This document shows, piece after piece, positions 40,999 to 50,078 of a stretch of DNA of 64,000 nt; within the stretch, counting starts at the first letter, position 1, and the number at the start of each line of letters is the position of its first letter. The notes under the pieces were generated by a model, which had not been told where the DNA came from, ran no database searches, and worked only from the letters and a program-made list of their open reading frames with translations. Source of the DNA: Photobacterium profundum (GTDB lineage Bacteria > Pseudomonadota > Gammaproteobacteria > Enterobacterales > Vibrionaceae); assembly GCF_003026285.1 (NCBI RefSeq), contig NZ_PYOD01000003.1, positions 310,001-374,000 of the forward strand, written 5' to 3'. The position numbers and the translations under genes were made by a program.

Positions 40999-41440
40999 TC
41001 ACTACACATACAAAAAACAGAATGGCTTCAATCAATAAACCGTATTGTGATTGGCTATATTTTCTTTGGCTATTCTTCACCCTATCCAGCTTTCGCTTAT
41101 CCCTAATTCTCTTCCTATGCACATTCTCATTAACCGTTTACATTCCGGTCGTATTTCTGACTCACACTTTAAAATACAACACAGCGTGACGGTGTAACTA
41201 GAACATTTTACGACTTGAACCCGCCTTGCCCTTGAAATCTATTTGGCTCCGTAAGGCGGTGAACTTTTTTCTTCGGCTGCGGTTACGCTCAGTGCACCGT
41301 TCGCTTAACTGTAGCCTCACTTGATGCCTTATATTGGCGATTTAAGCACTCTTAACTCGCTGTTTTTTATCGAGTTATTTTTATTGGTGCAATTGATGTT
41401 AGGTGATAACCTTCGGTTTCAATATTAGCGAGGAATACTG
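40999..41440. other. Gene-free stretch before qnr, with an attC-like end
   Basis: About 440 bp. A 55-codon hydrophobic frame (41022-41189) lacks a ribosome site. The last part, GTGCAATTGATGTTAGGTGATAACC (only near 41394-41418), resembles the terminal part of array attC sites (GCAACTTATGTTAGACGTTATAA). A 5 bp CGGTG / CACCG hairpin lies near 41260-41307. Confidence 0.4.
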
Positions 41441-42097
41441 ATGGCAAAAAATTACGAGGAATTTAATCAAGTCGATTTTTCTAATCAAGATCTGAGTGAT
41501 TCATATTTTAAGGGATGCAAATTTTTTAGGTGTGACTTTAGCCGTGCAAACCTAAGAGATGCTAAGTTTGATGACTGCGTCTTTATAGAGCAAGGTGCTA
41601 TCGATGGCTGCCATTTCGATTATAGTGATTTGCGCGACTCATCGTTTAAGAACTGTAAACTTTCATTGTCTAATTTCAAAGGTGCTAAGTGTTTTGGCAT
41701 TGAATTTAGAAGTTGTGATTTAAAAGGCGCTAATTTCATACAGGCAAGCTTCTCGAACCAAATTAGCAATAGTATGTATTTCTGCTCGGCTTATATCACA
41801 GGCTGTAATCTTTCTTACGCAAACTTTGAACGACAATGTATAGAGAAATGTGACTTGTTCGAAAATAGGTGGATTGGTGCTAATCTACAAGGCGCTTCTC
41901 TAAAAGGCTCCGATTTAAGCCGGGGTTCATTTTCTGAAGATTGTTGGGGCCAGTTTTATATACAAGATTGTGATCTCAGTAACTCAGAATTAAGCGGCTT
42001 AAACCCACGGAAAGTTGACTTAAGTGGTGTAAAAATCTGTGTATGGCAACAAGAGCAATTACTTGAACAGCTTGGGTTAATCGTATTGCCTAATTAA
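41441..42097 (+). CDS. qnr: Qnr-type pentapeptide-repeat protein
   Basis: 218 residues, the exact length of plasmid and chromosomal Qnr proteins. Repeated A(D/N)LxX units run throughout, and Qnr-specific blocks are clear: FRCDFSRANLRDAKFDDC, EQGAIDGCHFDYSDLRDSSF, GIEFRSCDLKGANF, SNSMYFCSAYITGCNLSYAN, CDLFENRWIGANLQGASL and SEDCWGQF. Qnr forms a beta-helix that mimics DNA and protects gyrase and topoisomerase IV from quinolones. GCGAGGAATACTG precedes ATG. Aquatic Vibrionaceae are considered the source of such genes. Confidence 0.92.
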   Translation: MAKNYEEFNQVDFSNQDLSDSYFKGCKFFRCDFSRANLRDAKFDDCVFIEQGAIDGCHFDYSDLRDSSFKNCKLSLSNFKGAKCFGIEFRSCDLKGANFIQASFSNQISNSMYFCSAYITGCNLSYANFERQCIEKCDLFENRWIGANLQGASLKGSDLSRGSFSEDCWGQFYIQDCDLSNSELSGLNPRKVDLSGVKICVWQQEQLLEQLGLIVLPN

Positions 42098-42142
42098 TGT
42101 ATGCGGTGCGCTTGGTGGATACATCTTTGCGCACCGTTAACA
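42088..42142 (+). repeat. attC-like remnant after qnr
   Basis: GCCTAAT (42088-42094) takes the place of a first core, then GGTGCGCTTGGTGGATACATC and TTTGCGCACCGTTAAC. The GGTGCGCTTGGT / GCGCACC pair is nearly the same as in the attC sites at 326-430 and 8242-8346. The middle arms are missing. Confidence 0.5.
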
Positions 42143-42271
42143 AGATTGTGGCCAATCAAAAAAATATTAACGCACTTGGATTTTTGAACTACCTTAGATA
42201 GTAGTTTTTTGGCTAGCACGACGTTTACACGTACTAGAATGCTGTTCTCCACTTTATACAGGTAGTTATAT

Positions 42272-42676
42272 ATGATTAGATTTCTTACATTTACTCTTTT
42301 AGCAGTGTCGATTAGTGCCAATGCCGCAACGTCTAAAGATTTAGTAAAAAGCACGACAACATGGGATGGCCATAAACTTCCACCCTATTCACTTGTGCAA
42401 CCTGAAGTGACGATAAAAGAAATCATAATAGAACCAGGAGAAAAACTGCCCTGGCACCAACACCCTGTTATAAATGCAGGTGTGCTGATCAGTGGTGAGT
42501 TAACGGTTCATACAGATAAGCAGCTTTTGAAGATGGAAGCAGGTGATAGCCTTGTTGAATTAGTTAACACCTCTCATTATGGTGAGAATACGGGTAAAGT
42601 GCCGGCTAAAATTATTGTATTTTACCTGTCAGAAAAAAATCAAAAAGTAACTGTTATTGATAAAACACAGCATTAG
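42272..42676 (+). CDS. Secreted/periplasmic cupin-domain protein
   Basis: 134 residues with a signal peptide MIRFLTFTLLAVSISANA. The cupin core runs over about residues 45-118: EPGEKLPWHQHPVINAGVLI holds the metal-binding His pair of motif 1, and the second motif is reduced to LVELVNTSHYG. Single-domain periplasmic cupins can bind metal, modify small molecules or sense; no specific reaction is evident. Confidence 0.8.
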   Translation: MIRFLTFTLLAVSISANAATSKDLVKSTTTWDGHKLPPYSLVQPEVTIKEIIIEPGEKLPWHQHPVINAGVLISGELTVHTDKQLLKMEAGDSLVELVNTSHYGENTGKVPAKIIVFYLSEKNQKVTVIDKTQH

Positions 42677-42720
42677 TGTTGCCTACAAATACCTTGGAAA
42701 ACACCGCTATTTAACATTCG

Positions 42721-43044
42721 TTAATCAAGTAACCAGGTAGAAAGCGAAGCCCTTACATCAGAACAATGCCCAAAAAGCACTAAAGGTCTATTTGGGTAGT
42801 CTTGATCTTTTAACTGACTAATTTGAATAAATGTTTCAGCTTTCACGTCGATATGGCTCACTAGAATTCCATTATCATGTTGAAATATAAGGTTATTTCT
42901 TGTTGCAAAAATCAAATCATCTGCTGTATATGTTCTTTTTTCATTTAAGTTTGATATGGTGCAGATGATGGGAAGTTCCTGAGCTACAACGCTAGAGACT
43001 GAAAACAACATCGACATTAGAATTATCCCCTTAAATATCCGCAT
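42721..43044 (-). CDS. Hypothetical secreted protein, 107 aa
   Basis: Signal peptide MRIFKGIILMSMLFSVSSVVAQ, then a small domain with two cysteines (IICTISNL and FGHCSDV) that could form a disulfide. No family recognised. Convergent with the cupin gene, 44 bp apart. Confidence 0.65.
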   Translation of the reverse strand: MRIFKGIILMSMLFSVSSVVAQELPIICTISNLNEKRTYTADDLIFATRNNLIFQHDNGILVSHIDVKAETFIQISQLKDQDYPNRPLVLFGHCSDVRASLSTWLLD

Positions 43045-43247
43045 AATTAGACCTATATACCTTTTATAATAACAAACTTGCAGAGTTACTTATCAGATTA
43101 ATGTCTTTATACCAAAGTATTATACCTATTTATCAAGTTATTATACTCAACGCGTAGTATATGTAATAACTGTGTGTTAATGTTTCTTGGTGTTACAAGT
43201 AAGTATATAAGAAGTAACAGCGTGTAATTTAGAGTTAGGGGAATGAT

Positions 43248-44123
43248 ATGGAAATCAAAAAAGCTGAGACTCAAACTTTTGATGCAGATGTAATCCAGCT
43301 CTACTTGCGAGAAATCGCATTAAAGCCTCTTTTAACTAAACATGAAGAAATTTTGTATAGCCGAAAAAGCCTTACTGGTGACAAAGAAGCCAAAAAAGTT
43401 ATGATCGAGAGTAACTTGCGTCTTGTTGTGAGTATAGCCAAAAAGTATCGTGGAAGTGGCATGCAACTCAGTGATCTAATTGATGAAGGAAACATCGGTT
43501 TAATTACTTCCGTTGAAAAATTTGACCCAGAACGTGGATTTCGTTTCTCTACCTATGCAACATGGTGGATTAAACAAACCATCGAGCGTTGTATTCATAA
43601 TCAAGCACGTACAATTCGTCTTCCTGTTCATGTCTCTAAAGAAATTAATACAATCATTAGAACGCATAAGCAGCTAATGAAGAAAAATAACCAAGAGCCA
43701 ACACGTGAAGAAGTCGCTGAAAAGTTGGAACGTAGCGTTGATGATATTTCTTCGGTGTTAGCTTACGATGCCCCTATTGTTTCTTTTGATCAAACAATTA
43801 ACGACGATGCTAATTCGCAGTCAATTTCAGTCTTTATTGCTGACGACTCTTCTGATAAGCCAGAAAGCCAAGTCGATAAAGATGATATAAAAGGCCTTGC
43901 TTTAGCAATGCTAGAAAACTTAAACCAGCGAGATCGTGAAATTTTGTGTCGTCGTTTTGGTTTACTCGGCTATGAAGTTCAGACGCTTCAGCAAGTTGCG
44001 AATGAAGTAGGGTTAACACGCGAACGTATTCGTCAGCTGCAAGTCAGTTCGTTGAAAAAGCTTAAAAATACGCTAGAAAGAGATAATTACGACCTAGAGT
44101 TATTGTTTGCTCAGTCTGCGTAA
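43248..44123 (+). CDS. RpoS-like alternative sigma-70 factor (RpoQ-like)
   Basis: 291 residues with regions 1.2 (DVIQLYLREI), 2 (LIDEGNIGLITSVEKFDPERGFRFSTYATWWIKQTIER), 3 and 4 (LNQRDREILCRRFGL, TRERIRQLQ). It lacks the long region 1.1 of RpoD and is close in layout to RpoS, but is shorter (RpoS is about 330 residues), and its helix-turn-helix is slightly different. Vibrionaceae carry an RpoS paralog, RpoQ, that controls luminescence, motility and other traits in Aliivibrio fischeri; this may be the equivalent. Promoter regulation is not evident from sequence. Confidence 0.85.
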   Translation: MEIKKAETQTFDADVIQLYLREIALKPLLTKHEEILYSRKSLTGDKEAKKVMIESNLRLVVSIAKKYRGSGMQLSDLIDEGNIGLITSVEKFDPERGFRFSTYATWWIKQTIERCIHNQARTIRLPVHVSKEINTIIRTHKQLMKKNNQEPTREEVAEKLERSVDDISSVLAYDAPIVSFDQTINDDANSQSISVFIADDSSDKPESQVDKDDIKGLALAMLENLNQRDREILCRRFGLLGYEVQTLQQVANEVGLTRERIRQLQVSSLKKLKNTLERDNYDLELLFAQSA

Positions 44124-44147
44124 CGTATAAACGTAAATATAGAAAAG

Positions 44148-44173
44148 CATCTAATTTATTAGGTGTTTTTTTT
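44148..44173 (+). terminator. Terminator after the sigma factor gene
   Basis: GCATCT / AGGTG stem around an AT-rich loop, followed by a run of eight T. Confidence 0.7.
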
Positions 44174-44367
44174 ACCCCTTAAAAGTTACACCGTATCGTT
44201 CCCTTTCCCGAATAGTTACTTCCCTCCGTTTTATACAAATAAAAGTTTGAAAAACAACCAGGTAGCACTTGTTTAAGCAAATTATTAAATTTGTGATAGA
44301 AATATAAATGATCAATGCTGATAATTATGTAGTTACTTAAAATCATTAGTATTGAGTGGGTCTTATT

Positions 44368-44904
44368 TTGAAATACATTATTATTTTGTTGGTACTGTGT
44401 GTATCTGGATGTGCAAGTTACAGTGTCACAGAGGGTGAGATTCAAGATTATCTAGATAGCCGCACAACTTTTGAAAGAACAGTTGGAATTAAAGGTATAG
44501 CTCACGCCAATGTTCAGTTTAATGATGTAAAAGTGGGAATTGGTCGCGTTGCAAATGATCGCGTAAATCTTTCATCAAAAGCGCAAGCAGAAATTATGAT
44601 AACAGGGCAACCAAAACAATCTGTAGAGGTTAATATTGATTTTAGTGCTATCCCATTTTATGACAAAGATGAAGGTGCTATTTTTCTTAAGGATTTAAAC
44701 GTAGAGTCATTGAATGTAACACCAGATAATCTTGGGATTTTTGCTAACAAACAGCTCATCTCACCCATTGTTAGTATTGTTGGGCAAATATTATCAACAC
44801 GCCCTGTCTATCGTTTAAATGATGATGATTTCAAAGAATCATTGTTGAAGACAGCAGGACCAGAATTGAAAATTAAAAATCATGAACTTGTTGTAGGGCT
44901 TTAA
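44368..44904 (+). CDS. DUF1439 (YceB-like) lipoprotein
   Basis: TTG at 44368 gives a classic lipoprotein signal MKYIIILLVLCVSGC; a GTG 12 bp upstream is the alternative. The rest (GIKGIAHANVQFNDVKVGIG, FSAIPFYDKDEGAIFLKDL, YRLNDDDFKESLLKTAGPEL) matches the layout of DUF1439 proteins, whose fold resembles lipid-binding TULIP-like domains. Anchored in the outer or inner membrane, function unknown. Confidence 0.8.
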   Translation: MKYIIILLVLCVSGCASYSVTEGEIQDYLDSRTTFERTVGIKGIAHANVQFNDVKVGIGRVANDRVNLSSKAQAEIMITGQPKQSVEVNIDFSAIPFYDKDEGAIFLKDLNVESLNVTPDNLGIFANKQLISPIVSIVGQILSTRPVYRLNDDDFKESLLKTAGPELKIKNHELVVGL

Positions 44905-44921
44905 CCTCGATTAAAATAAGT

Positions 44922-44955
44922 ATTAATAGGCTCGCTCATTTAGGAGCCTATTAAT
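44922..44955. terminator. Inverted repeat between convergent genes
   Basis: ATTAATAGGCTC / GAGCCTATTAAT with a 10 bp loop; likely bidirectional terminator between the DUF1439 gene and the following minus-strand gene. Confidence 0.7.
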
Positions 44956-44961
44956 GAATAC

Positions 44962-45258
44962 CTATTTCGTTTGTTTAGACTGCTCTAGAAAATTAGTACC
45001 TGCAGCTTCATCAATAATATAAACAGCTCGCTCTGCTTCGAATGCTTTTTTCATTGCTTCTGCTGCATAATTCCTAACAGTTTTACCCTGCGTTGTAACC
45101 ACTAAAATTAATATCATAAAAATACTAAAAACGGTACAAACAGCTGTTACTACCATTTTTTTCATCACCCGTTTTTCTGATTCTCGCAATTCACTTCGCA
45201 CCATTTCAAGTACATCATAATTGGTCAAATTTGGGCGAACCTTTCTATTAAGCGACAT
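44962..45258 (-). CDS. Small single-pass membrane protein, 98 aa
   Basis: Cytoplasmic N-terminus with YDVLEMVRSELRESEKRVMKK, one membrane helix (about residues 35-56, VVTAVCTVFSIFMILILVV), then an Ala-rich helix (YAAEAMKKAFEAERAV). No family recognised. Its ATG follows AAAAAGGCTTGGTATT. Confidence 0.65.
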   Translation of the reverse strand: MSLNRKVRPNLTNYDVLEMVRSELRESEKRVMKKMVVTAVCTVFSIFMILILVVTTQGKTVRNYAAEAMKKAFEAERAVYIIDEAAGTNFLEQSKQTK

Positions 45259-45472
45259 AATACCAAGCCTTTTTATTATTATTAGGACAAATTATATCAA
45301 CAACAACTTAACGATAGCTTAATCATATACTTACTAAACATATAGTAATAAAGCATTGAATTATAATTGTTATTTTCTTAATGGCGTAAAGTTATAGTGC
45401 GCTAGGGTGAAGGGTTATGAGTTACGTAAATCGTAACTCATAAATTTTCATACTGTTGGTCTCGATATCACT

Positions 45473-46639
45473 TTAAATCAAAGCATCCATCGCTACCTTA
45501 TAAACAACAAAGACCACGGCAAGTAACCATACTGGGCATCGTTTGTATTTCAATAAAGCATAGCCAGTGATAACTGAAGCAATATCAAAAATAGAGCTAA
45601 TCGATGTCGTGATAACTGGTGCAACAAAAGCACTACCAAGTAAACCAATGACACTCGCGTTAACCAAAACAATAGAAACTTTTAATCTTGAGTGACTAAA
45701 CAGCGCTTTCCAAGCAGGTAAAAAAGCAAACAGCAGTAAACAACCAGGTAAAAATACAGCAACAGTTGCAAGAAAACTACCGAGAATAGGCATAGTAGGT
45801 AATGCAGATGCACCTAAATAACTCGCCATTGTAAACATAGGGCCTGGAACTAACTGTGCAGCAGCATAGGATGTTAAAAAAGTATCAGGATCAACCATTC
45901 CTTCCATCATTGGCTCAAGTAAAGGTAAAACAACATGTCCTCCCCCAAATACAAAACTACCCGCCTGATAGAAAACATTGATCAGGTTTAAAGTTTCAGC
46001 CTGATTTGCAACCAGAGGTAACCCAATAAGTAATCCAACAAATACCGAGAGTATAAAAATATTAGGACGAATAGGATCGTTCTTTATGGCCGTAGTTTTT
46101 ACAGCACTATTTGTGTTCCTAAAAGACATTAAATAACCGACTAAGGCTGCAATCATAATCGGGGCTACTTGCCCAAGTAGACCAGAACTAAAGAAAACCC
46201 AAATGGCCGTTAGGCTTGCAACAAATAATGTAAGCAAAGTCGTGATATTCTTTTTTGCCATCCCCCAAAGCGCATCAGCAACCACAACCACAGCCAATAA
46301 TTTAGCTGCATGAATGACTGTATCAATAATCGCCATTCCAGTTACTTGGTTATTGGCAATTGCCAAAAATGTTAGTAAAACGAAAGAAGGTAGCGTGAAT
46401 CCGATAAATGCAGCCACTGATCCCAAGTAACCTGCTCTTTTAAATCCTATGTACATGCCCAACTGACTACTAGCAGGGCCAGGTAAGAACTGGCACAAAG
46501 CGACAGCATGAGTGAAGTCATCTTGTTTTAACCATTTTTTATTTTCAACAAACTCTCGTTGAAAATAACCAATATGTGCAGCTGGCCCACCAAAACTATA
46601 CAAGCCAAGCACGAAAAAATTCCACAAAACGTTGAGCAT
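45473..46639 (-). CDS. chrA: Chromate transporter, CHR family
   Basis: 388 residues in two related halves. The first carries FGGPAAHIGYFQREFV and CQFLPGPASSQLGMYIG, the second FGGGHVVLPLLEPMM and AQLVPGPMFTMASYLG, the paired signatures of long-chain CHR transporters. About ten to twelve membrane helices. These proteins export chromate in exchange for protons; homologs without chromate resistance are common, so the real substrate is uncertain. ATG at 46639 with AGGAGGTAA just upstream. Confidence 0.92.
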   Translation of the reverse strand: MLNVLWNFFVLGLYSFGGPAAHIGYFQREFVENKKWLKQDDFTHAVALCQFLPGPASSQLGMYIGFKRAGYLGSVAAFIGFTLPSFVLLTFLAIANNQVTGMAIIDTVIHAAKLLAVVVVADALWGMAKKNITTLLTLFVASLTAIWVFFSSGLLGQVAPIMIAALVGYLMSFRNTNSAVKTTAIKNDPIRPNIFILSVFVGLLIGLPLVANQAETLNLINVFYQAGSFVFGGGHVVLPLLEPMMEGMVDPDTFLTSYAAAQLVPGPMFTMASYLGASALPTMPILGSFLATVAVFLPGCLLLFAFLPAWKALFSHSRLKVSIVLVNASVIGLLGSAFVAPVITTSISSIFDIASVITGYALLKYKRCPVWLLAVVFVVYKVAMDALI

Positions 46640-47115
46640 ATTACCTCCTAGAAAAAGATATTTTACGCCACAATAAACAATTAATTAAATCGTTTGAAAT
46701 GATAGTTTCCATGTTTGATTTTAATAGTTAAAAACAGATAAATATCCATAATGTGAATAAACAGAGTGCGTGTTGTTATTAAGTTACGAAATGTACCAGC
46801 CAACCGTATACCCACAGAAACAATGATAGTACACCACTGTTTTTAAAGGAATAAATACCACTTTGGATATTTATAAATTAGCCGACCACCTGAATACTAG
46901 TGCACGAAAAGTAGTCACTAACAAAAAGAAGCAATCAGAGTATTTAAAATTTGGCCTAACCGATAAGATTCTATAAATTCAGAATTAGGCGCCTTCTACC
47001 TTCTCGATAATGCGTTTCTTTGGTTTGTTACGGTGTGACATTTATTCGCTGTATTATTAATGTCTTACATACATCAGTGTTATAATCGAAATATTGATAA
47101 TCAAGGTTCTTCCCT
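46640..47115. other. 476 bp between chrA and the LysR gene
   Basis: Holds the promoters of the two divergent genes. It also contains a possible 37-residue ORF (46863-46976) that looks like a protein remnant. No other feature was recognised. Confidence 0.4.
46863..46976 (+). CDS. Possible small protein or gene remnant, 37 aa
   Basis: TTG at 46863 reads DIYKLADHLNTSARKVV ... KKQSEYLKFGLTDKIL to TAA 46974-46976. Composition is protein-like, AAAGGA lies about 14 bp upstream. It could be the N-terminus of a lost gene. Confidence 0.3.
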   Translation: MDIYKLADHLNTSARKVVTNKKKQSEYLKFGLTDKIL

Positions 47116-48042
47116 ATGCTAGAAAATCTTCAACAAATGGTGATTCTTGCCACCGTCGGTAATGAACAAAACTTCACTCGTGCTGCCGAGCGTCTTGGTA
47201 TTTCCAAATCACAGGTAAGTAAACAAATTCGTTTTCTTGAGGAAAGGCTTGGTTGTCAGCTTGTTCAGCGAAGTACAAGAACCGTTGCTTTAACAGATAT
47301 TGGTTTGCAGTATTCAGAGTATGGGCAACAACTTGTCGATACAGTAAATGAAGCAGAAGCAATGGTGGCAGGTTATAGAGATGAAGTGAAAGGCGTATTG
47401 CGTGTTGGCGTTGCTCAATCTTTTGGAAATTCAAACATCACGTCAGCCTTAGCCGAATTTCAAAAAGCACATCCCGATCTTGAACTAGAGGTCAGCTTAT
47501 TTGATCACCGCCCTAACCTACTTGAGGAAGGCTTCGATTGCTGGGTGGCAATTCATGAACACCCACCTGAAGGTATGGTCGCGCGCCGATTAGCCAACTG
47601 TAATTTTGTTGTTGTTGCCTCTCCTGAATATCTTGCCGAGCATGGTGTACCTCAACTACCCGGTGATTTACGACGTCATAACTGTATTACTTACCAAAGC
47701 CGTGAGCGTAAGTATGTAAATTGGGAATTTACACGTGATGGTGTGCACCAATCGATTCGTGCGCGTGGCAATTACCGTATTGATAATGCCCCAGCAGTAC
47801 TTGATGCGGCGACAAGTGGCTTAGGTATAGCGTACTTATCGACATATCTAATCACCGATGAATTGGTTAATAATAAATTAGTACAGCTTTTGCCAGAGTG
47901 GAAAGCAGACGTTGAATTACCGATTTATGCCGTCTATCCAAGACGTAAATATCTAGCGCCGAAAGTTCGAAGTTTTATTGATTTTATGGCTGAACGAATG
48001 GCCAAACCGCCTTTTAAAGAACTCAATCCAATCACTTCATAA
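47116..48042 (+). CDS. LysR-family transcriptional regulator
   Basis: 308 residues. The N-terminal HTH_1 is ATVGNEQNFTRAAERLGISKSQVSKQIRFLEERLG (shortened: residues 12-46); then RSTRTVALTDIG; the effector domain starts VLRVGVAQSFG (about residue 94). This arrangement is the usual activator/repressor with a coinducer. It is divergent from chrA, 476 bp away, so it may control it, but the gap is large and no operator was identified. Confidence 0.92.
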   Translation: MLENLQQMVILATVGNEQNFTRAAERLGISKSQVSKQIRFLEERLGCQLVQRSTRTVALTDIGLQYSEYGQQLVDTVNEAEAMVAGYRDEVKGVLRVGVAQSFGNSNITSALAEFQKAHPDLELEVSLFDHRPNLLEEGFDCWVAIHEHPPEGMVARRLANCNFVVVASPEYLAEHGVPQLPGDLRRHNCITYQSRERKYVNWEFTRDGVHQSIRARGNYRIDNAPAVLDAATSGLGIAYLSTYLITDELVNNKLVQLLPEWKADVELPIYAVYPRRKYLAPKVRSFIDFMAERMAKPPFKELNPITS

Positions 48043-48078
48043 CCCCATCAATTAGAAAGGTGCTTTCTTGTCACCTTT

Positions 48079-48149
48079 TATACCCAAGCTACCTCAATAT
48101 GCAGGGTTCAGAGTGATCTCAGCGAGAATTTTGAGGTAATTTGGGTATA
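48079..48149. repeat. Vibrionaceae-type palindromic intergenic repeat
   Basis: TATACCCAAGCTACCTCAA and TTTGAGGTAATTTGGGTATA form the arms; the loop contains GCAGGGTTCAGAGTGATCTC. I recall similar dispersed repeats in Vibrio and Photobacterium intergenic regions. A hairpin AAGGTG / CACCTTTTAT just before it may terminate the LysR transcript. Confidence 0.65.
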
Positions 48150-48236
48150 CAGAACGTACATGATTCTCAATTATTCAGTTGTGCTTTCCTTAATATGATC
48201 TAAACCTAAAAGATAATCATCTTAGTTTAGGTTGAT

Positions 48237-48863
48237 ATGCGTGCTCTCAATTATTTATTTACGAACTTTATAATCCTAATAAGTTGCGTATTTTTATTCG
48301 CTTGCACAGCTACTAGCGAGCAAAAAAGTGACATCGTCACTAAAAAGTCACAGGGTAACACTGAAAACACAACATCTTCACTGAATATTTATACCTCAAG
48401 TAATGAACTTAACAACTCTCGAAATTCAGCGGTTGTCACTGACTCTATAACATATACAGCAACACCTGATGCAAGTATTCTTCTAGCTCAATTACCCGAA
48501 CAAAAAGATGTAATCTACTTCGATAATATGAATTATGAATTATCGGTGAAAAATCAGCAATTACTCGACCCTATTGCTTTACGCTTAAAGCTTCATCTTG
48601 ATAGTTACTTAATCGTGATTGGTCATAGTGACGACGCTGGTTCAAAAGAAGAAAACCTTGTCTTATCATTTGAGCGCGCCTTCAGTGTCGCTATTTATAT
48701 ATCATCTGTATTTGGAATCGAAGAAGAAAGAATTCAAATTGTCGCGCTGGGTGATGATGAACTTATTAGCAATGGTAACTCAGAACAAGAACGACAGTTA
48801 AATAGACGAGTTGAAGTGATATCACCAAAGGCGATTGTTAGAACGCTTAATACGACACCTTAA
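48237..48863 (+). CDS. OmpA-family lipoprotein
   Basis: 208 residues. Signal with lipobox LFAC, Cys23 to be lipidated. A linker rich in Ser/Thr/Asn follows, then an OmpA_C peptidoglycan-binding domain: SYLIVIGHSDDAGSKEENLVLSFERA and the closing NRRVEVI. Such proteins tether the outer membrane to the cell wall or stabilise motors and pili. ATG at 48237, with AGGTTGAT upstream. Confidence 0.88.
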   Translation: MRALNYLFTNFIILISCVFLFACTATSEQKSDIVTKKSQGNTENTTSSLNIYTSSNELNNSRNSAVVTDSITYTATPDASILLAQLPEQKDVIYFDNMNYELSVKNQQLLDPIALRLKLHLDSYLIVIGHSDDAGSKEENLVLSFERAFSVAIYISSVFGIEEERIQIVALGDDELISNGNSEQERQLNRRVEVISPKAIVRTLNTTP

Positions 48864-48894
48864 AGCTAATCATAAACTAACGTTTCACCATAAA

Positions 48895-48927
48895 AAAAGC
48901 GGCTAACCTGATAGGTTAGCCGCTTTT
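48895..48927. terminator. Bidirectional terminator
   Basis: AAAAGCGGCTAACCT / AGGTTAGCCGCTTTT with a 3 bp loop, between two convergent genes. Confidence 0.92.
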
Positions 48928-48965
48928 AAAAATTAAAAACGATGACTGGTAATTATTAACCTGAA

Positions 48966-50078
48966 TTAGCTCTCTAACTGCTTACGAGCTGGATACGCGT
49001 ACATATCTTTCAAAATAGTGGCAACACCTAAAGGTAACGGAGATAACTTTTCATCAAATTTCGCTTTTTCTTCAGGTGTAACGCTGTCATGTTCGATGCC
49101 AGCAGCAATATAGTTAGCAGGAAACAATCTGTAATTCGTCGTTATCTGGCGATCAATCTCTACCGCTAGCTCTTCTGGTGTTTCAATAGGATCTTTGATT
49201 ACATCACCAAAACTCACATGTATACGTCGCTTCTGACCAACGATACCTTGGATAATGCTATCTATATCTTCGAGTTCACCTTTTTCATAGCTTCCTGATG
49301 TCTGCTTTTGATAAAGCTCGTTGGCTTTGGCTACATCACATGGATCATTCTCATAAGAAATAGCAATGGGTACGATATTCAAGCTCGGCATGAATTCAGT
49401 AAAAGACTGCTTACGTTTACGTCCTTCCATAAAAAACATTTTTAAAATGGTAGGATCCGTCTTGTCGTTACCATCTTTAGCGCGCCCTTCTTTCTGAGCA
49501 ATCCAAACAGGGTTACCTGTTTCTAAAGAGTTTGAAATATAACTAGACAATAAACCCAACGATTTGAGTACTTCGCGAGGTGCTTTTGCAGAACGTTTAA
49601 CAATAAAACTTTTATTTAACCGCATAAGTTCTGTAGCGCACGGTTTCTTCAGTAAATTGTCACCAATTGCAATTCGTACAGTATTGAATTTTTCGTGAAA
49701 CATGCACCAATTCACCATCGCAGGATCCATTGCTATATCACGATGATTCGATACAAATAAATACGCTTGATTAGGGTCTAGTTTATCGAGGCCTGAAAAT
49801 GTTACACCATCACATGAGTGCTTGATTGTTGCGTGCATGTATTTTGCAACTTGCTGCTGCACATCTTCAACTGTCTTAACATTTGACCATTTGTTAATTA
49901 AAAAACGTTTAATTAACGGAATCAATAACCATCCGAGTACACCGGAGAATTGAGGAAAACGGTAATTCAAGATCGCCGTTGTAAATTCTTTATCATTAAC
50001 GAGTCGCTGAATAGCATCGCTCACTTCGTCATCATTGTATGGTCGAATTTCTTTATAAATATCGTTATCTGTATGCAC
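48966..50078 (-). CDS. Lysophospholipid acyltransferase (PlsC/GPAT-like)
   Basis: 370 residues. The acyltransferase box is VSNHRDIAMDPAMVN (N-H-x4-D, about residues 110-124), followed by VKRSAKAPREVLK and WIAQKEGRAKDG (the E-G-x-R box). One hydrophobic segment near residue 50. It transfers acyl chains to glycerol-phosphate lipids at the inner membrane. This long version with extra C-terminal domain is common in marine gammaproteobacteria; the exact acceptor is not clear. Confidence 0.85.
   Translation of the reverse strand: MHTDNDIYKEIRPYNDDEVSDAIQRLVNDKEFTTAILNYRFPQFSGVLGWLLIPLIKRFLINKWSNVKTVEDVQQQVAKYMHATIKHSCDGVTFSGLDKLDPNQAYLFVSNHRDIAMDPAMVNWCMFHEKFNTVRIAIGDNLLKKPCATELMRLNKSFIVKRSAKAPREVLKSLGLLSSYISNSLETGNPVWIAQKEGRAKDGNDKTDPTILKMFFMEGRKRKQSFTEFMPSLNIVPIAISYENDPCDVAKANELYQKQTSGSYEKGELEDIDSIIQGIVGQKRRIHVSFGDVIKDPIETPEELAVEIDRQITTNYRLFPANYIAAGIEHDSVTPEEKAKFDEKLSPLPLGVATILKDMYAYPARKQLES

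Noticed and set aside
41022..41189. 55-codon hydrophobic frame before qnr
   Set aside because: No ribosome site and simple hydrophobic, low-information composition; considered a chance frame in an AT-rich stretch.
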